A DNA stretch of 64,000 nt, taken from assembly GCF_021018895.1 (NCBI RefSeq), contig NC_079377.1, forward strand, positions 23,612,501 through 23,676,500, written 5' to 3'. The notes beneath the pieces were generated by a model. The model saw nothing but the letters and a program-made list of their open reading frames with translations, had not been told where the DNA came from and searched no databases. This DNA comes from Seriola aureovittata. Lineage: Eukaryota; Chordata; Actinopteri; Carangiformes; Carangidae. The position numbers and the translations under genes were made by a program. Positions 1 through 11,781 of the stretch are shown in pieces (positions within the stretch are counted from its first letter, which is position 1; the number at the start of each line of letters is the position of its first letter).

Positions 1-1866
1 TACACTCTGTCACTGTGTTACTCATGGGTGGAATTATAGTGAAAATAAATGATTCCCCTCAAGGATCCCTGGTGGTCCCCAGACTCGCTTTGTTTTACTG
101 GTTATTCTCCTTTCTTTACAGCCTTTGATTTGCACTAACTTGTTATGAAAGGTGCTATAGAGTTTGACTGATACACAGGAGGCAGAGAGAGGGATATGTA
201 AATACTCACACTGTTTCTAAGTACAGGCTTCTTTGTTTAAAAGAGCTATACCAATACTCCAGTAATCACACACTCCTGGCTGTGGGAATAGGCCCAACCA
301 TCATTGGCATAAAACTGCCATTAGGTGTGGACCAGAAAATTTCATCCTTATCTCCAACAAAATGCACTCATTCTGGATGCAGCCACAGTTTTTCCATCAG
401 TTCTCCTTCGCTGCACAGCTAAATTTGCTGCAGCACGTTCAGGTCTACACATCAACACCGATTTCTAAAACAGGTGTCCACTTCCTACGGCACTCTCACA
501 CAGATTCTATGCTCTCATTTGTACGTGCAGCGTCAAACATCTTGGACCAGCTGTTTAATTTACGTAAAGCTAATTGCCATCATCCAATCAGTTTTTTTGT
601 TTGCGAGGTAAACCCTTGTTATAACGTTGGTTAGGTCCGTCACGGCATACTGGGATGAGCTGGGATATTATTTCCTGTGGCTGAGGGCGTTCCGCTACTG
701 CAGAGGATTGTCAGGCACAAATGGGAACTGGGCGCTTCCAGCCATGATCGATTGCTCTCCCTCTTTCTCCGAACTGGAGAGACGTGAAGGGAAGGATTAA
801 AAACACTGGAAGGGGGTCATTTTCATGCCACCATCCTCCAACCAGTGAAGGATAAGAGTGTGTTCCTGGATTATTCTAATAAAGTGGTAGACTCAAATCA
901 GTCAGCTTCTTCTTTGTAGCTGGAGCATATTACTGGCTCTTTGTCCATTTACTTGAAGTGCAGCCCTGTGATAAAAAGCCACTAAGCAGTCCACTTGAAG
1001 CAGAAAATAATGCTGTGTTATTTCCATTCAGCTTTAGCCTTTTAGAAAGGACTACAGTACAGTCTCCATATGAAGTGAGTTTTTATTTCAGAAAAATCAA
1101 AATGTAGAAACCGGTATTTACAGAGTAATAGTTATACTTATTTTCCAATTCAGCTTCTAGCAGAGACCACGAACGACAGCAGTAAAGTACATTTCTAAAG
1201 CTGTAGAAATGTCAGCTTTAATTCACTGTCGACTCTGCAGAGGTCATTTGCAGGACAGCTTTGAGCTCACATGCAAATACCAACTTCCTTAACTGTGTGA
1301 AGCACAGTTGCACAGTTGTCTCAAAAAGAAGTCTGAGCTGGTGAGTGAAAAGGTAATAATGAACCGCTCTCTTACATCGAATTAACAGCAGCCACAGGAG
1401 CGACTGGAAGCGAATTCTGCAAATTAAAAAGACAGGCTCTGGAACTCGAGCACCGCTCTCAACATTAGCATATAGCAACATAGCAACAAGATTGTAGGTC
1501 TGCCCCAGCCCACAGCCAATATCATTAAATACTAAGCTTGTCAAGTCTGCTTTCAGCCGTGCTGCATGGAATCGCTCACAGCAGATCTTCATCTCGTGTC
1601 GCGGGGCACTTTCAGAGCTCATTAAGGCTGTGATTAATCACAGTTTTCATGTTGCAGCAGAGATGTTTTTGATTAATACATTGATGCTTTAGATTAATAT
1701 TTGCTCAGTACACGTATTTATTCTCATTGCTCGACTGATTGTTTTTTTTTTTTTGTTTGTTATATTTTATTGGTATTCCTGTTCCTCATTATGTTCTTCC
1801 CCGGTGTAAATAAGGGCTGCACTGATATTTAAAACAAAAACATTAGTGACAAGGCAATGCTTGCAA
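1..1866. other. No gene recognised
   Basis: Mixed-composition sequence without an evident gene or repeat. A 134-codon open frame on the minus strand at 1218-1622 shows no domain, signal peptide or flanking splice signal that I recognise, and I treat it as chance. Confidence 0.5.
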
Positions 1867-1962
1867 CACACACACACACACACACATTTAGACAGGGTAG
1901 GAAAGTCAGAACGTATGAACACACACAGTTAATTAGTGTTTTTTTGTGTTTTTTTTTTTTTT
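1867..1962. repeat. Short (CA)10 and poly-T tracts
   Basis: An uninterrupted (CA)10 lies at 1867-1886 and T-rich runs lie at about 1939-1962. These are simple sequence with no coding meaning. Confidence 0.9.
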
Positions 1963-3225
1963 TACAATAATTCTGAATAAAACCACAGTGAACAAAATGC
2001 TTAATTATTGACTATCGGGGTGTTTGGTATTTAATAGCCGTCGTCATATTAAATCTACCAGAAGCAAGCGAGCATTGTTCACAATCCATTATGTCGACAG
2101 GAAGCTGCGCTCGGTAGCAGAGACGGAAGCTGTGGTCAGCACAACCTGCTTAATGGTCATTATTGTGTCGGGAGACAGGAGCAGGAAACCAACAGTGCAT
2201 GTTAGAGAAGTAGTTGACGCATATTTTACTTGTCAGCGCTTCGATCTTTGACTCACAAAAATGATTCCTTCGTATTGCACCGGTGACACAAACTGCATTA
2301 CGTTACAAATGAAATGTTAGGATTACATTTTCCTTTGGAGGTATTGATTCTGAAATGAAGGGGGATTGTCCAGACGGGCACAGTGTTTTATGATATGGTA
2401 TTTCTGCCGCACGCACACATCAACGCAAACATAGCTCATGACAAAAGGCAATACAAGAGCAGTCCAATCCCCTTCACAACCTCATAGAAAAGACTCGATA
2501 ACAACATGGCAGGAGGGAACCCTTTTTATGAACGGATCGATCTCTGAGTCTTTTACACTTGAGAAAAAAAAAAGAAAAATCTACTTAGTTCTTGAGCGAA
2601 TCAAAGAACAGCGAATCAAAATATCAAATGAGTTCCCAGATAGAAAGTTACAGAAGAAAGTTGTGTCTAATAAGATTCACTGAGGTTGCCAACAACTTGG
2701 ACTCAAACTTCCTGTGTGTGTTTCCTTTACAGGTTAACATCATGCAGCCCCCCCCCCATGCTATGTGCTCACCTTCATCAGGTATTTAACTGGATCATTT
2801 GTCGAAACAATCCCCCTCCCAACCAGCAGGTTTCAGCAGCTGCCGCCTTTCTGGAAGATTCTACTGGACTTTTTCCGCAATGAAATTAGCCCCTGAAAAC
2901 TTGCTGCTCAGACAGAATCACTGTGAATCTATATTCAATTTCTATGTTAAAAAAAAAAAAAAAAAAAGATTAATACTTTTCTAGGCTTTAGTAGAAATTT
3001 CCAGAGGTCACAGAGTGATACACTAGTCCATCACTGACAAGCGTGAGTAATCCAAGCTCAATATAAAACGTGTTGTCAGGCGTAACTCTTTAGATTTGTC
3101 TTAGATTTCTGGCCCCATTCACTCTCAAACTGGAATGCCGTGTGTTTCTTTAATGATGCCAAGCTGTTATCTTGGTTACATACTTCCTCACTTAAAACAC
3201 CTGAACGTTACCACTCAGCACCCAC
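1963..3225. other. No gene recognised
   Basis: Unique-looking AT-rich sequence with short homopolymer runs (an A-run at about 2947-2967 and a C-run at about 2750). Several overlapping small open frames at 2438-2984 differ in frame and have no recognisable domain. Confidence 0.5.
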
Positions 3226-3260
3226 TCTGTTCTGTTCTGTTCTGTTCTGGACTGGACTGG
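3226..3260. repeat. Pentanucleotide (TCTGT)n / (GGACT)n
   Basis: About five tandem TCTGT units run directly into two or three GGACT units. It is a short imperfect 5-mer array. Confidence 0.85.
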
Positions 3261-3329
3261 AAGTGGTGACACATGAATCCAAAACAACTAAAAGTTTAAA
3301 ACTCGCATAAAAGCGTTTGCATTAAAAAA

Positions 3330-3601
3330 CTATGTGTTGGAAGGTGTGTTTGGGGAAAGCTGCATGGAGGGAAAGCCGACTGACAGCAGCTCAAATAGTG
3401 TTGAAGGCAGGTGAGCTGCGTTCTCCCCGGTGACCCTGAACTCCACCCTCCAGGCTCCTTCAGAGAGGAGGGAAGGTGGTAGATGGAGGTTGTTCACAAC
3501 GTGTCCATGCGGATAGAGCGTACTGATCATCAGATAATAATCCCAAACTGGCCGGTACGCAGAGCCGCTTTGTCCCAGCTTAAAGGAGGCGCCACTCACA
3601 G
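3330..3601 (-). CDS. Candidate terminal coding exon, unidentified protein
   Basis: Read on the minus strand, a T-rich tract ends in TTTTGCAG at 3602, a good splice acceptor. It is followed by about 90 open codons ending in TAG at 3330-3332. The peptide has a protein-like composition with several W, Y and H residues and no low complexity. A possible short upstream exon ends at about 3661 with a GCT|GTAAGT donor, which would leave an intron of only 58 bp and allow an ATG start near 3680. The segment HLPPSLLSEGAWRVEF, at about residues 40-55, faintly recalls the last beta strands of ML-domain proteins such as the GM2 activator. The conserved cysteine is absent, so I do not assign it. It could be chance; moderate-to-low confidence. 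Confidence 0.3.
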
Positions 3602-5339
3602 CTGCAAAACATAAAAATCAGCTGCAGCTTGTAACGACAAAGATAAAGAAGGAACTTACAGCAAAATACACAAAGAGAATGCATTGTGAACTTGATGTAT
3701 TGTGCAAATGCAAGGATGCACAGGTTACTGTAGATAGTATTAGCATGCAGTATAGAAATGGGACACTAAGAATGAGCAGTCTTATATCCTGGTTAATTTA
3801 ATTAAATTACCTTTATGTTGAGACCCATTCCATTTAACCACTAAACCCCGATCACCAAACCCCTCTCAGTACCACTTTAAACCCCGTGGATGAGTTGGTT
3901 TTTGTCAACTTCAAATTTTTTTTGCCGCAACTCCATGATGCCTCAGCCCCCTGCCCCCTCCTTCAACCACCACCGCCGCCGCCGCCGTCGCCACCGCCAC
4001 CACCACCTCACTGTGATGTCAAGCATGACATTCAGAGATGGGTTTAGACATGATCTGTCCTTAAGGGAGCTCAGTTTTTGACAATACAGGAGGGGAGGCT
4101 GGGTGGGTGTTTGTGTGTGCGGATTAGAAAGCCAACGGATTGAGATTTAAGCTAAAGGGCAAAAAAAAAAAAGCCAAGCACACTGACACTTTTCAACCAC
4201 AAACAACTGCGCCTGAAATTTTTAAAGTCTTATTCCTTCCTTTATCCTCCATCATAGCTGCTCTCCAGCGCTGGGGAAAGAAATGTCTGGGTATGTGTTT
4301 TTATTTTTTCCCCCATTTTATCTGCCACTCCCTCGATGCTGCAAGAAATGTGTGTGTTTGCCTCTTGAACAGAAGTTTCATCACAAAACCCTCAGAGTGC
4401 AGACATCATCCCAGGCATGCACTGACATACATACAAACATACAGACCCACACAACGTAATCTATGAACTGTATACAAATATATAACACCTGCAAGAACAT
4501 GTGCAGAACATGTATGCACATGCACATACCAGCTCACGTGCAAACACACAGAGTGTTGCACCCGTCCCCCTTTCTTACATTGTCTGCTGAGCTGCTGTAT
4601 ATTTCAGAGGCAGGTGTGCTAAAGGCAGAGATGGAGGGAAGTAAAGTAAAGAGAAAATGACACTGGGAGGGAGATGTGTGTAAAATACCATCACTGTCAG
4701 AATTCATGAGGCTAAAACTAAGATTTGAAAGTTTAAGGTTTGACAGGTTAAGGCTGGGATTTCACCGTCTACAGCAGCGGTAACGGCAGAAACTTGTCAG
4801 GTAAATCTAGTCTGTCAAAGACAGCCCACATTTTTCACTTTACCATCTGTGGTCTGGCAAGTAACAATATGGATTTACGTAAAGCAAGCACCATTTTAAG
4901 CAGGCTGTGAAAAGTGCTATCCCTACGTGAACCTTTCCCACTTCTGGACAGGTGTGATATTCTCTGTATTCTCTCGTTGTATTCTACACGCTGAAAAAAT
5001 AACAATAAAAAAGAATATGACCGGTGTTCTGTAAATGAGTTTCTGATTAGGTGGGAAACAGGCCACGCAGTTGCCTTATAAGAATAAGTTTTATTTCAGC
5101 TAAGTAGTTTAGCTGAAGTGGTTTTGTTGAGGTCTTGAAATGCAGGGACTCATTGACATGCAGTCTGTCCACTGATGGCGTTTCCAGCTGCAGGGCTCAA
5201 CTAAGCCACAGGAGGTGATTTATGACTAAAATCTTAAAAGCTAAAGAAATTCATATTTGGCTTGAAGCTATTCAAACAAGCAACACACACTTGGCAGAGA
5301 CTGTCCTGTAAAAAAAAAAAAAAACTGTCTGTGGAGCAG
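3602..5339. other. No gene recognised
   Basis: Sequence upstream (on the minus strand) of the candidate exon. It holds a short CCG/CCA trinucleotide stretch at 3967-4007 and A-runs. I could not find convincing companion exons except the small one noted at about 3661-3730. Confidence 0.45.
3967..4007. repeat. Imperfect (CCG/CCA)n trinucleotide
   Basis: About 13 triplets of CCG, CCA and CCT/GTC type. In one frame this gives histidine/arginine runs that are an artefact of the repeat. Confidence 0.85.
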
Positions 5340-5760
5340 GTTATTATAGTTAGGTTTTGTTGCTAGGCGACATCTAGTGGACGTAGTAATTATGACACTT
5401 GACGTAGTACGAAGAGAGACAGAGTCCACGTCAGGAGGAGGTTGTGATGGATGGAGGATTCCCATGTGAAAGCAGCAGTTTATGTTGTTTCCGTTATCCA
5501 TGACCGTTCGACAAAGTTAACCACGTTGTTATTATCGTAACCGTGACAACAAAGGTCGCCCAGTGTTGAGGAAGTACTTATTTTAACCCAAACCACAATA
5601 TTTCCCGAAACCTAACCGAGCCGTGGCGGTTATTATAGTAACCACGGTGACGAAGGTGGGAACACCGCTGTTGGTACGTTACATGTGTTTTATTATTGTA
5701 ACCGTGACAACCGAGATCTGGTAGGCCCGCCAACGTAGGGGCGCTATTTCAGGAGACACA
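5340..5760 (-). repeat. Dispersed repeat family 3, copy 1
   Basis: This segment matches, as reverse complement, the copy at 30590-31085. Shared blocks include GACGTGGACTCTGTCTC with CACAACCTCCTCCTGACG before it, TTCACATGGGAAT, the TATCCATGAC-like block and the AAGTACTTATTTTAACCC block. It contains no protein-coding frame of note. The family is unnamed here and is likely a non-autonomous transposable element. Boundaries are approximate because I found no clear terminal repeats. Confidence 0.75.
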
Positions 5761-6204
5761 GGTCATATCAGAGGGTTGAGAAAAAACAAAATGTGTGGTT
5801 GTTGAGGGTGGAGGACTGGTTGACTTGTTGTGATACAAGACAGCCTGGAATATCTTGACTCTCAGTCCCGAGCTAATTCCTCCCTTTTTATCGCCTGTGC
5901 TTATTTCAAACTTTACTAAAATAGGCTTTCAGTTAAAAAAGAGAAAAGGAGAAATCCAGTCCATGTGAAGTCCAGTACGAGAACAGCCTGACGTCCTCGG
6001 GGTTATTTCCTGTGAACCACTGTCCACAAGATATTCTGCAACTCCTCCCACAGGCTGTGTTTCTCTCATGAGGAGTGAAGTGATCTTCACGTGTGGCCCT
6101 TTTTAAAGCTCGGTTTTCTCCTCACAGCAAAGTGAAGTATGAGGAGAAAAAAAATATATATTCAGGATCTCTTTTAATTTTAATTTTTAATATATATCCT
6201 CCAT
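5761..6204. other. No gene recognised
   Basis: Ordinary mixed sequence with an AT-rich stretch at about 6150-6196. No gene or repeat is seen. Confidence 0.5.

Positions 6205-6232
<28 letters not shown>
6205..6232. repeat. (AG)14 microsatellite
   Basis: An uninterrupted AG run followed by a short G-tract. Confidence 0.95.
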
Positions 6233-6235
<3 letters not shown>

Positions 6236-6390
6236 GCGAGAGATGAAAACAGGAGGAAGAGGTGGTGCCGGCAAAGGGACTCTAATCAGGGTTGAAGAGT
6301 GAAGATTAATCTTGTTGTCAGGGATGGGTGGCAATGTGAGGCACACAGCACTTCCATCTCTCTGTGCTCCGACTGCTCTGTTTGGCCCTG

Positions 6391-6416
6391 ACCCCCCCCA
6401 CCCCCCACCCCCCCAC

Positions 6417-6448
<32 letters not shown>
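6391..6448. repeat. C-rich tract plus (CA)15
   Basis: C-runs separated by single A residues (6391-6420) pass directly into a (CA)n array (6419-6448). The opposite strand is a G-rich tract that could form a quadruplex. Confidence 0.9.
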
Positions 6449-6450
<2 letters not shown>

Positions 6451-7051
6451 GGGAGAGGGAGTGAAACGGAAATAGAAAGCTTCCAGGTAGATTTCCCGCC
6501 TGACGGAGCGACAGCGTCTGCTGCTTCAACGACAGAGCGAGACGCGGGACACAGCTGAGGTAGGAGAGGATGGTGTGAAATGCATAGAGGGATTTCTGAT
6601 GGGCGACCAAATTAAGTGTCCAGTCAGTTCCACAACTTCCTTAACCATCCTTGATGCCGTCTCCAGCTACTTTCCCTCCGTCTTCATCCGCCTTTTACTC
6701 TACCTCCAATTCAGATTATCCAATCTTTTCCAGCTCAGCATACCCCCCCCCTCTTTCTTCTCATTTAACCTGTCACCAGACATCCCCCTTTTTGTGCACA
6801 AGGCTGAAAGTAATGCACCCACAATAAAAGAGGTTACTGTTAAACCCTTTTTGATTACAGTCGTAACCCTGGTGTCCTTTGAAAGGTAACGCTTTAAATT
6901 TTACAACCAAAAAGTCAGAATGAGTAGAAGAGACACCGAACCAAAGTTACAGAGGCACAAATATGCTATAAATGTAAACATTAAAAGGGCAGCAGTTGCT
7001 GACAAAACACTTCTAAGCCAATTGCTGTAGATCTGTGGAACTCTGTGGATC
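6449..7051. other. No gene recognised
   Basis: No gene or repeat is seen. The open frame at 6575-6889 (plus, 104 codons) has no recognisable domain and covers a pyrimidine-rich stretch. Confidence 0.5.
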
Positions 7052-7107
7052 TATATATATATAAATATATATATTTAAGCCCACACACACAAATGCATGC
7101 ATGCACG

Positions 7108-7148
<41 letters not shown>

Positions 7149-7180
7149 ACACACAGACACACACACACACACACACACAA
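7052..7180. repeat. Compound (TA)n / (CA)n microsatellite
   Basis: An alternating AT block at 7052-7075 is followed by a compound CA array with GCATGCATGC and CAGACACA interruptions at 7082-7180. Confidence 0.95.
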
Positions 7181-8749
7181 AATGAGGCCTCTCAATCCGT
7201 CTGATGTTTATGTGTCCTCGAGTGTGTCTTGTCAAATCAAATCATAAAAGGATTCCTTGTTTACATCCAGCTGATCAAAGACCGCTCTGCTCCCCGCATG
7301 CGTATTCTTTGTATTGATTTCCCCTTTGAACAGTCGTTTTTATTTGTCAATGAGTCATTTGAGAGTCAGCAAGTAGTCATTTCATCTTTGAAAGGGCCAT
7401 GTTGAAGTCTGTCGTTAGCTTAATCCCATCAAACTTTATACGACGATTTAACATGACAGTTGAAGGAGGTATTTAAATTTAGTGGATTTCTCCTGCCAGA
7501 AATGACATAACGTTATGCTGCTGAACTGCGCAGCCTCCTGATCAGTTTGTTTGTCTGCACCGAAGCTGGACATTACAGTTGCCAGGTTTTTCTAATATTT
7601 AGAAGAAGGTTTTTTGATTCACTCACCTTTCTTTACCCCCACAATTCCTGCACACTCAGATTCCCCCCGAGTAACAACAGAATGAGGAAACAGGGCTGAG
7701 CTGCGAGTTCAAGAGGCGTATTTTACACTGAAAAATCTAATTTAAACATCAGAGTTCGAGCAGGTATCGTGCCAACATGGACTCTCAGGAGGATTACATA
7801 CCAACAGGGTTGAGTAATGGGACAGGTTATAAAGATTTAAGATGATTTTTCAGACACTTGAGTTCTACTATAGCACTTCAGCGTAGCGCTCCAGGGCATT
7901 ATGCTTCAATCCCAAAAAACAACCAGAGTTTAAATGTTCATTTTTAAAATTTGAATTGTGCAAAAAATATCAGGTTTAGAAAACAGGAGAACACACACTC
8001 ACGTTCCACTGACTGTGTGTTTGCACTAGTGACTGATTACACATTTCACTCCTCAGTCTGTGTGGTTCTGTGGAGACTTTGCTCGACCGGCATCTCACTT
8101 GCTCTCCCCATAATGTCTGTTGCACCTATGGATGGGCCACTTTACACTTTTATAATTAGCGCAGGTTAGAAATCTTTTCTGACTTTCGCCGGCGCTCCGC
8201 TGTCACATGACTTTAAGACCTCGCTGGGAGCAAGGTGCCTTCAGCTTTTCAGAGTCGGCTGGCTGCAGTTGCTCTCCACCGGCTGCACTGAATAATCAAT
8301 AGTCGCCAGTGGTTCACATTGACCATAAGGTCAGGAGAAGTCGATCTCCAACGCACCTATTCTTACCAGTTCCTGAATTTGAATGACCTCAATTAGCCAG
8401 AGTAACTGAAAACACCTGTGTGGTTGTGCAGGCGCTTTACCTTTCCCCCTACTTGTCCATGCTTTAAAATGCAGATGCTTTTCTCGATTGAAGACCCACT
8501 TTGTGGTTTAGTCTGTGAAAAAATGCTGTGTATTTAATGAAGCCTTTAATTACTTGCATAAGTTTTTTTTTTAAACTTGTATATAGCGCACTTTTAAGTC
8601 GGGGGGAGAAGCATTCAATTTTCCTGTCATGCTGGCATAAAACTGTCCCTATTTAATTAATGAGATTTTCATCACCCCCCCTGTGGACTCAAAGAAATCC
8701 CCTCATGGTGTGAGCACCATCAGTGAGGAGAGGTCTGGTGGCTGAGAAG

Positions 8750-8751
<2 letters not shown>
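7181..8751. other. No gene recognised
   Basis: Unique-looking sequence. A minus-strand AAG|GTGAGT motif occurs near 7625 behind a 25-codon open stretch. Without a recognisable protein this is not called an exon. Confidence 0.45.
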
Positions 8752-8796
<45 letters not shown>

Positions 8797-8815
8797 GTGG
8801 GGGGGTGGGGGGGTT
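8752..8815. repeat. (GT)21 followed by G-rich tract
   Basis: An uninterrupted GT run to about 8794, then runs of G broken by single T residues. Confidence 0.95.
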
Positions 8816-9111
8816 GGTGGGAGAAAATGACAGACCGGGAGGAGTATTTATCCATGAAGGGAAAGCTAAATGGGGTTGAATAACAGGTGGAGAGAATCTT
8901 AACATCCGTCATGATCGATTTCTCTTTAATTTTATCCAGTGCTGAGTCTTAATCGTTCCCAGTCCGTCTTTTTTCATTCAGTATCTAAATCACTGCTTTT
9001 AGGATTTCTGTAGTTGACCGAGAATCTCAGTCTTTTTCCACGTGTTTCACTCTCTTTGGTCTCTTTAGTCCTTAAATCCTTTTTTCTTTTGCTTATTTAT
9101 TATTATCCTCC
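8816..9111. other. No gene recognised
   Basis: Mixed sequence between two simple repeats; nothing identified. Confidence 0.5.
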
Positions 9112-9148
9112 AACCACACCCCCCCACCCCCACCCCCACCCCCTCCCT
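9112..9148. repeat. (CCCCCA)n-like tract
   Basis: C-runs of four to seven bases separated by A or T; G-rich on the other strand. Confidence 0.9.
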
Positions 9149-9359
9149 TCATGACTCCTCAGTGAGCGAGGAGGAGTAGAAGTCGACACAGCCCATCCAT
9201 AAAGATGTCTCCCACTGCGAGGGAATGGGAAATGCCATTAGGCTGCTTCTCAGTCCTCCCACCACGGTGGACTTGCAAAGCTGCAGCTCTGCGGGCAGTT
9301 GGCTTGGGCAGCACACAACACATACTCACAGGGGCAACACACAGCAGCTTGCAGCAGGT

Positions 9360-9361
<2 letters not shown>

Positions 9362-9408
<47 letters not shown>

Positions 9409-9423
9409 AACACACACACACAC
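9362..9423. repeat. (CA)n with periodic AAA interruptions
   Basis: About 62 bp of CA repeat containing two CAAACA interruptions. Overlapping open frames of poly(TH) and poly(CV) type across it are artefacts. Confidence 0.95.
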
Positions 9424-10375
9424 TTGGAGATGCAGCAGCAAGAACTGCCAGATACTCTGGAGTCAAAGAATGTCATGCACACAGAGATGCAGGTACTCTG
9501 GAGTCAATTTAAGTTTAATATCGAGAGGCAAGTTAGTGCTTAACATTAAAGAGCCCTTCAGGGATTTAGGAATGTAAAGAAATATCAAAGAAAATCTTTG
9601 GGTGGAACTGAGTTCATTCTCTAAAAATATAAACTGACAGTGTGACCGTATAAGCGAGTTTGGATTAGGTATGCAACTGTCATATCTTCAGATACTTTCA
9701 CCAGAAACACTGTCTGACTGTTAACGCGGCGCTTCTGTTTGTGTTTGGACACACGTGCAAACTGGCATGCGTCGCGCTCGTTTCTAATTCAGTCATTTGA
9801 ATCAGTTGAGATGTTGACAAAAACAAAGCACAGAAACAGTGCATTACCATAGCAGGGAGCAATTTCCAGCTCATCAAAGCTCAATGACGCCTTTCTGGGG
9901 CTACGACAAACTGATTCCTTTGCTGCTGCTCCGTTAGCTCGTCTGCATGTTTACCTGACTTCTCCACCACCTTTCAACAGCGCTGCCTAACAAGTCGGCA
10001 GTGTTTTGGCTGCCAGTCTTTTCTGTTCTCAAACAGATAAACATCTTCATCTGCGCCTTCAAGAAAAATGATTAAAGAAAAGTTTTCCAAAATAAAGTTG
10101 CGACAGCTCTTCAATGACGCAGCATCTGTGCGTCAGGTATTTCATGTTTGAATTGCAGGTATTACGTCGATGTATAGGCAGTCGTTAACAAGTGCTTCAA
10201 TGACAGTCAATGCCTAGTTCTTCAACAACCCATATGACTTGTAAGAGTGTTTTCTTCCCTGGCACCTGGTTGTTTAGACACCCACAACTACTTGGTTAAG
10301 GGTTGTTACAGATCCTCTCCACACACGTTTTAAACTCTGTAAAATCCTCTGCTGTGATTAATATAAGCTCATCCC
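9424..10375. other. No gene recognised
   Basis: A short direct repeat of AGATGCAG/AGGTACTCTGGAGTC type occurs at about 9428-9505 (GATACTCTGGAGTCAA and GTACTCTGGAGTCAA). Otherwise nothing is identified. Confidence 0.45.
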
Positions 10376-10470
10376 CCACCACCTGCTCGCTCCAGGTGGA
10401 CAGGTGAGAGAGCAGAGAGCATCAAGATGGTCGGAGGAGGAAACATCAGAGAGACTCGGCCACATGGAGC
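10376..10470 (+). repeat. Dispersed repeat family 4, fragment 1
   Basis: Shares TCCAGGT-GACAGGTGA and, a little downstream, GAAACATCAGAGAGACTC with the segment at 23925-24010. Here the two blocks are separated by about 35 extra bases. It is likely a shared transposable-element fragment; boundaries and family are unknown. Confidence 0.5.
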
Positions 10471-11754
10471 CTCAGTCAGACCCAGACTCAGATGAAGAGT
10501 CTGTTGAGACCAGAACCAGACTAAGTAGCAGACAGGTCAGAGCAGTTAGCGCAGTTAGCATCTTTTACACTTACCACGTACACCATGCAACATGTACAAC
10601 AGCATCTCGCTGCTTCCACCTCGGTTACTGAGCTAAGTTACTGCTGAGAGACACATGACACATGCACAGTAACCGAAACGCTGAATGCATAACTGAAGTG
10701 TCACATGTATTTTCTGCACAAAATATTTTGCATAGCTCCCTTGAGTTCAGTGTGAGGTACTGTTGTCCTCAAACACTGTAGTCTGATTTTACACCAGTGA
10801 CACACGCTCATGTAGAGTGTTACTCATCCCGACTCTGCAAAAAGTCAAGTTGCACTTCACATCTATCCAAATTGTAGTTGAGTGTTGACTGTCCTACATT
10901 TTTTTTTCTATCTCATCCTGTGCCTTCAACAGAATAATAAAGCCTTTCTGTATCTTACACTTGACGTCTTCTGATGCTCTGTTTCCAGTCATCAAAATAT
11001 GATACTACACTGCTGTCACAGAAATCTAACAGTGTTCAAAAATCTTCTCTTGATATATCTTTATACCCGCAAAACTTATTTTGTGCTCTATCATCACTTC
11101 TGTGCTCTCTGACATTGTTTGATTTCCAGCGACGATCAATGTGAGACATCATCTTTCATCCAGACAAATGCACTGATCCTCTCTGGTTCTGACTGTTTGA
11201 TCTGTTCTCTCTCTGCTAAAATGTCAGAGACTGTCTTAAATCCCCGGTCTAGCTGGTGCTTGAAAATATGTTTTAAGGTATATTTACAGCCAACACCGCG
11301 GCGTCTACGTGGAAAATAAGCACTCTGAATGTCACAGAGCGTCACTCTTAGACACAAGTGTGATTCACTGCAAAGTGGCTGTCACTCATAGTTGTGCCTC
11401 GGTTTCTAATGACTCTCGCTGATCAAATAGTCCCAGCGACTAAGGAGCACCATGAACTAAATCTACCGAAAATCCCTTTTGCTCATTCATGTTTCTGTTT
11501 CCTCTGCACCAGAGGGATTAGGCAGATTTGATGAATAAGGGATTAACAAGCGATTTTATCATGCAACGAAACAACAGAGTCACCCTGTCCGTCTTTTCCG
11601 CACGACTGCCATGTTTGAATGATTGTTGGAAAGGAGATGCCGGTGTAAACCACACGTGCTACGTAATGCCAGACAATCATCACAAGACATTCTTCTCCCG
11701 AGGCGTTACGCTGCTCCAAGGGGAAAACCACGCAGCGCTGGCGTAGCGGGTCAT
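10471..11754. other. No gene recognised
   Basis: AT-leaning unique sequence. No gene, repeat family or splice-framed exon was identified. Confidence 0.5.
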
Positions 11755-11781
11755 CACACACACACACACACACACACACAC
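11755..11781. repeat. (CA)13 microsatellite
   Basis: An uninterrupted CA run. Confidence 0.95.

Noticed and set aside
1218..1622. 134-codon minus-strand frame
   Set aside because: No recognisable domain, no splice signals and unremarkable composition; a frame of this length can occur by chance in 64 kb.
3330..3601. Firm assignment of the candidate exon to the GM2 activator (ML) family
   Set aside because: The likeness is limited to a short LP..L..G..RV pattern and the conserved cysteine is missing.
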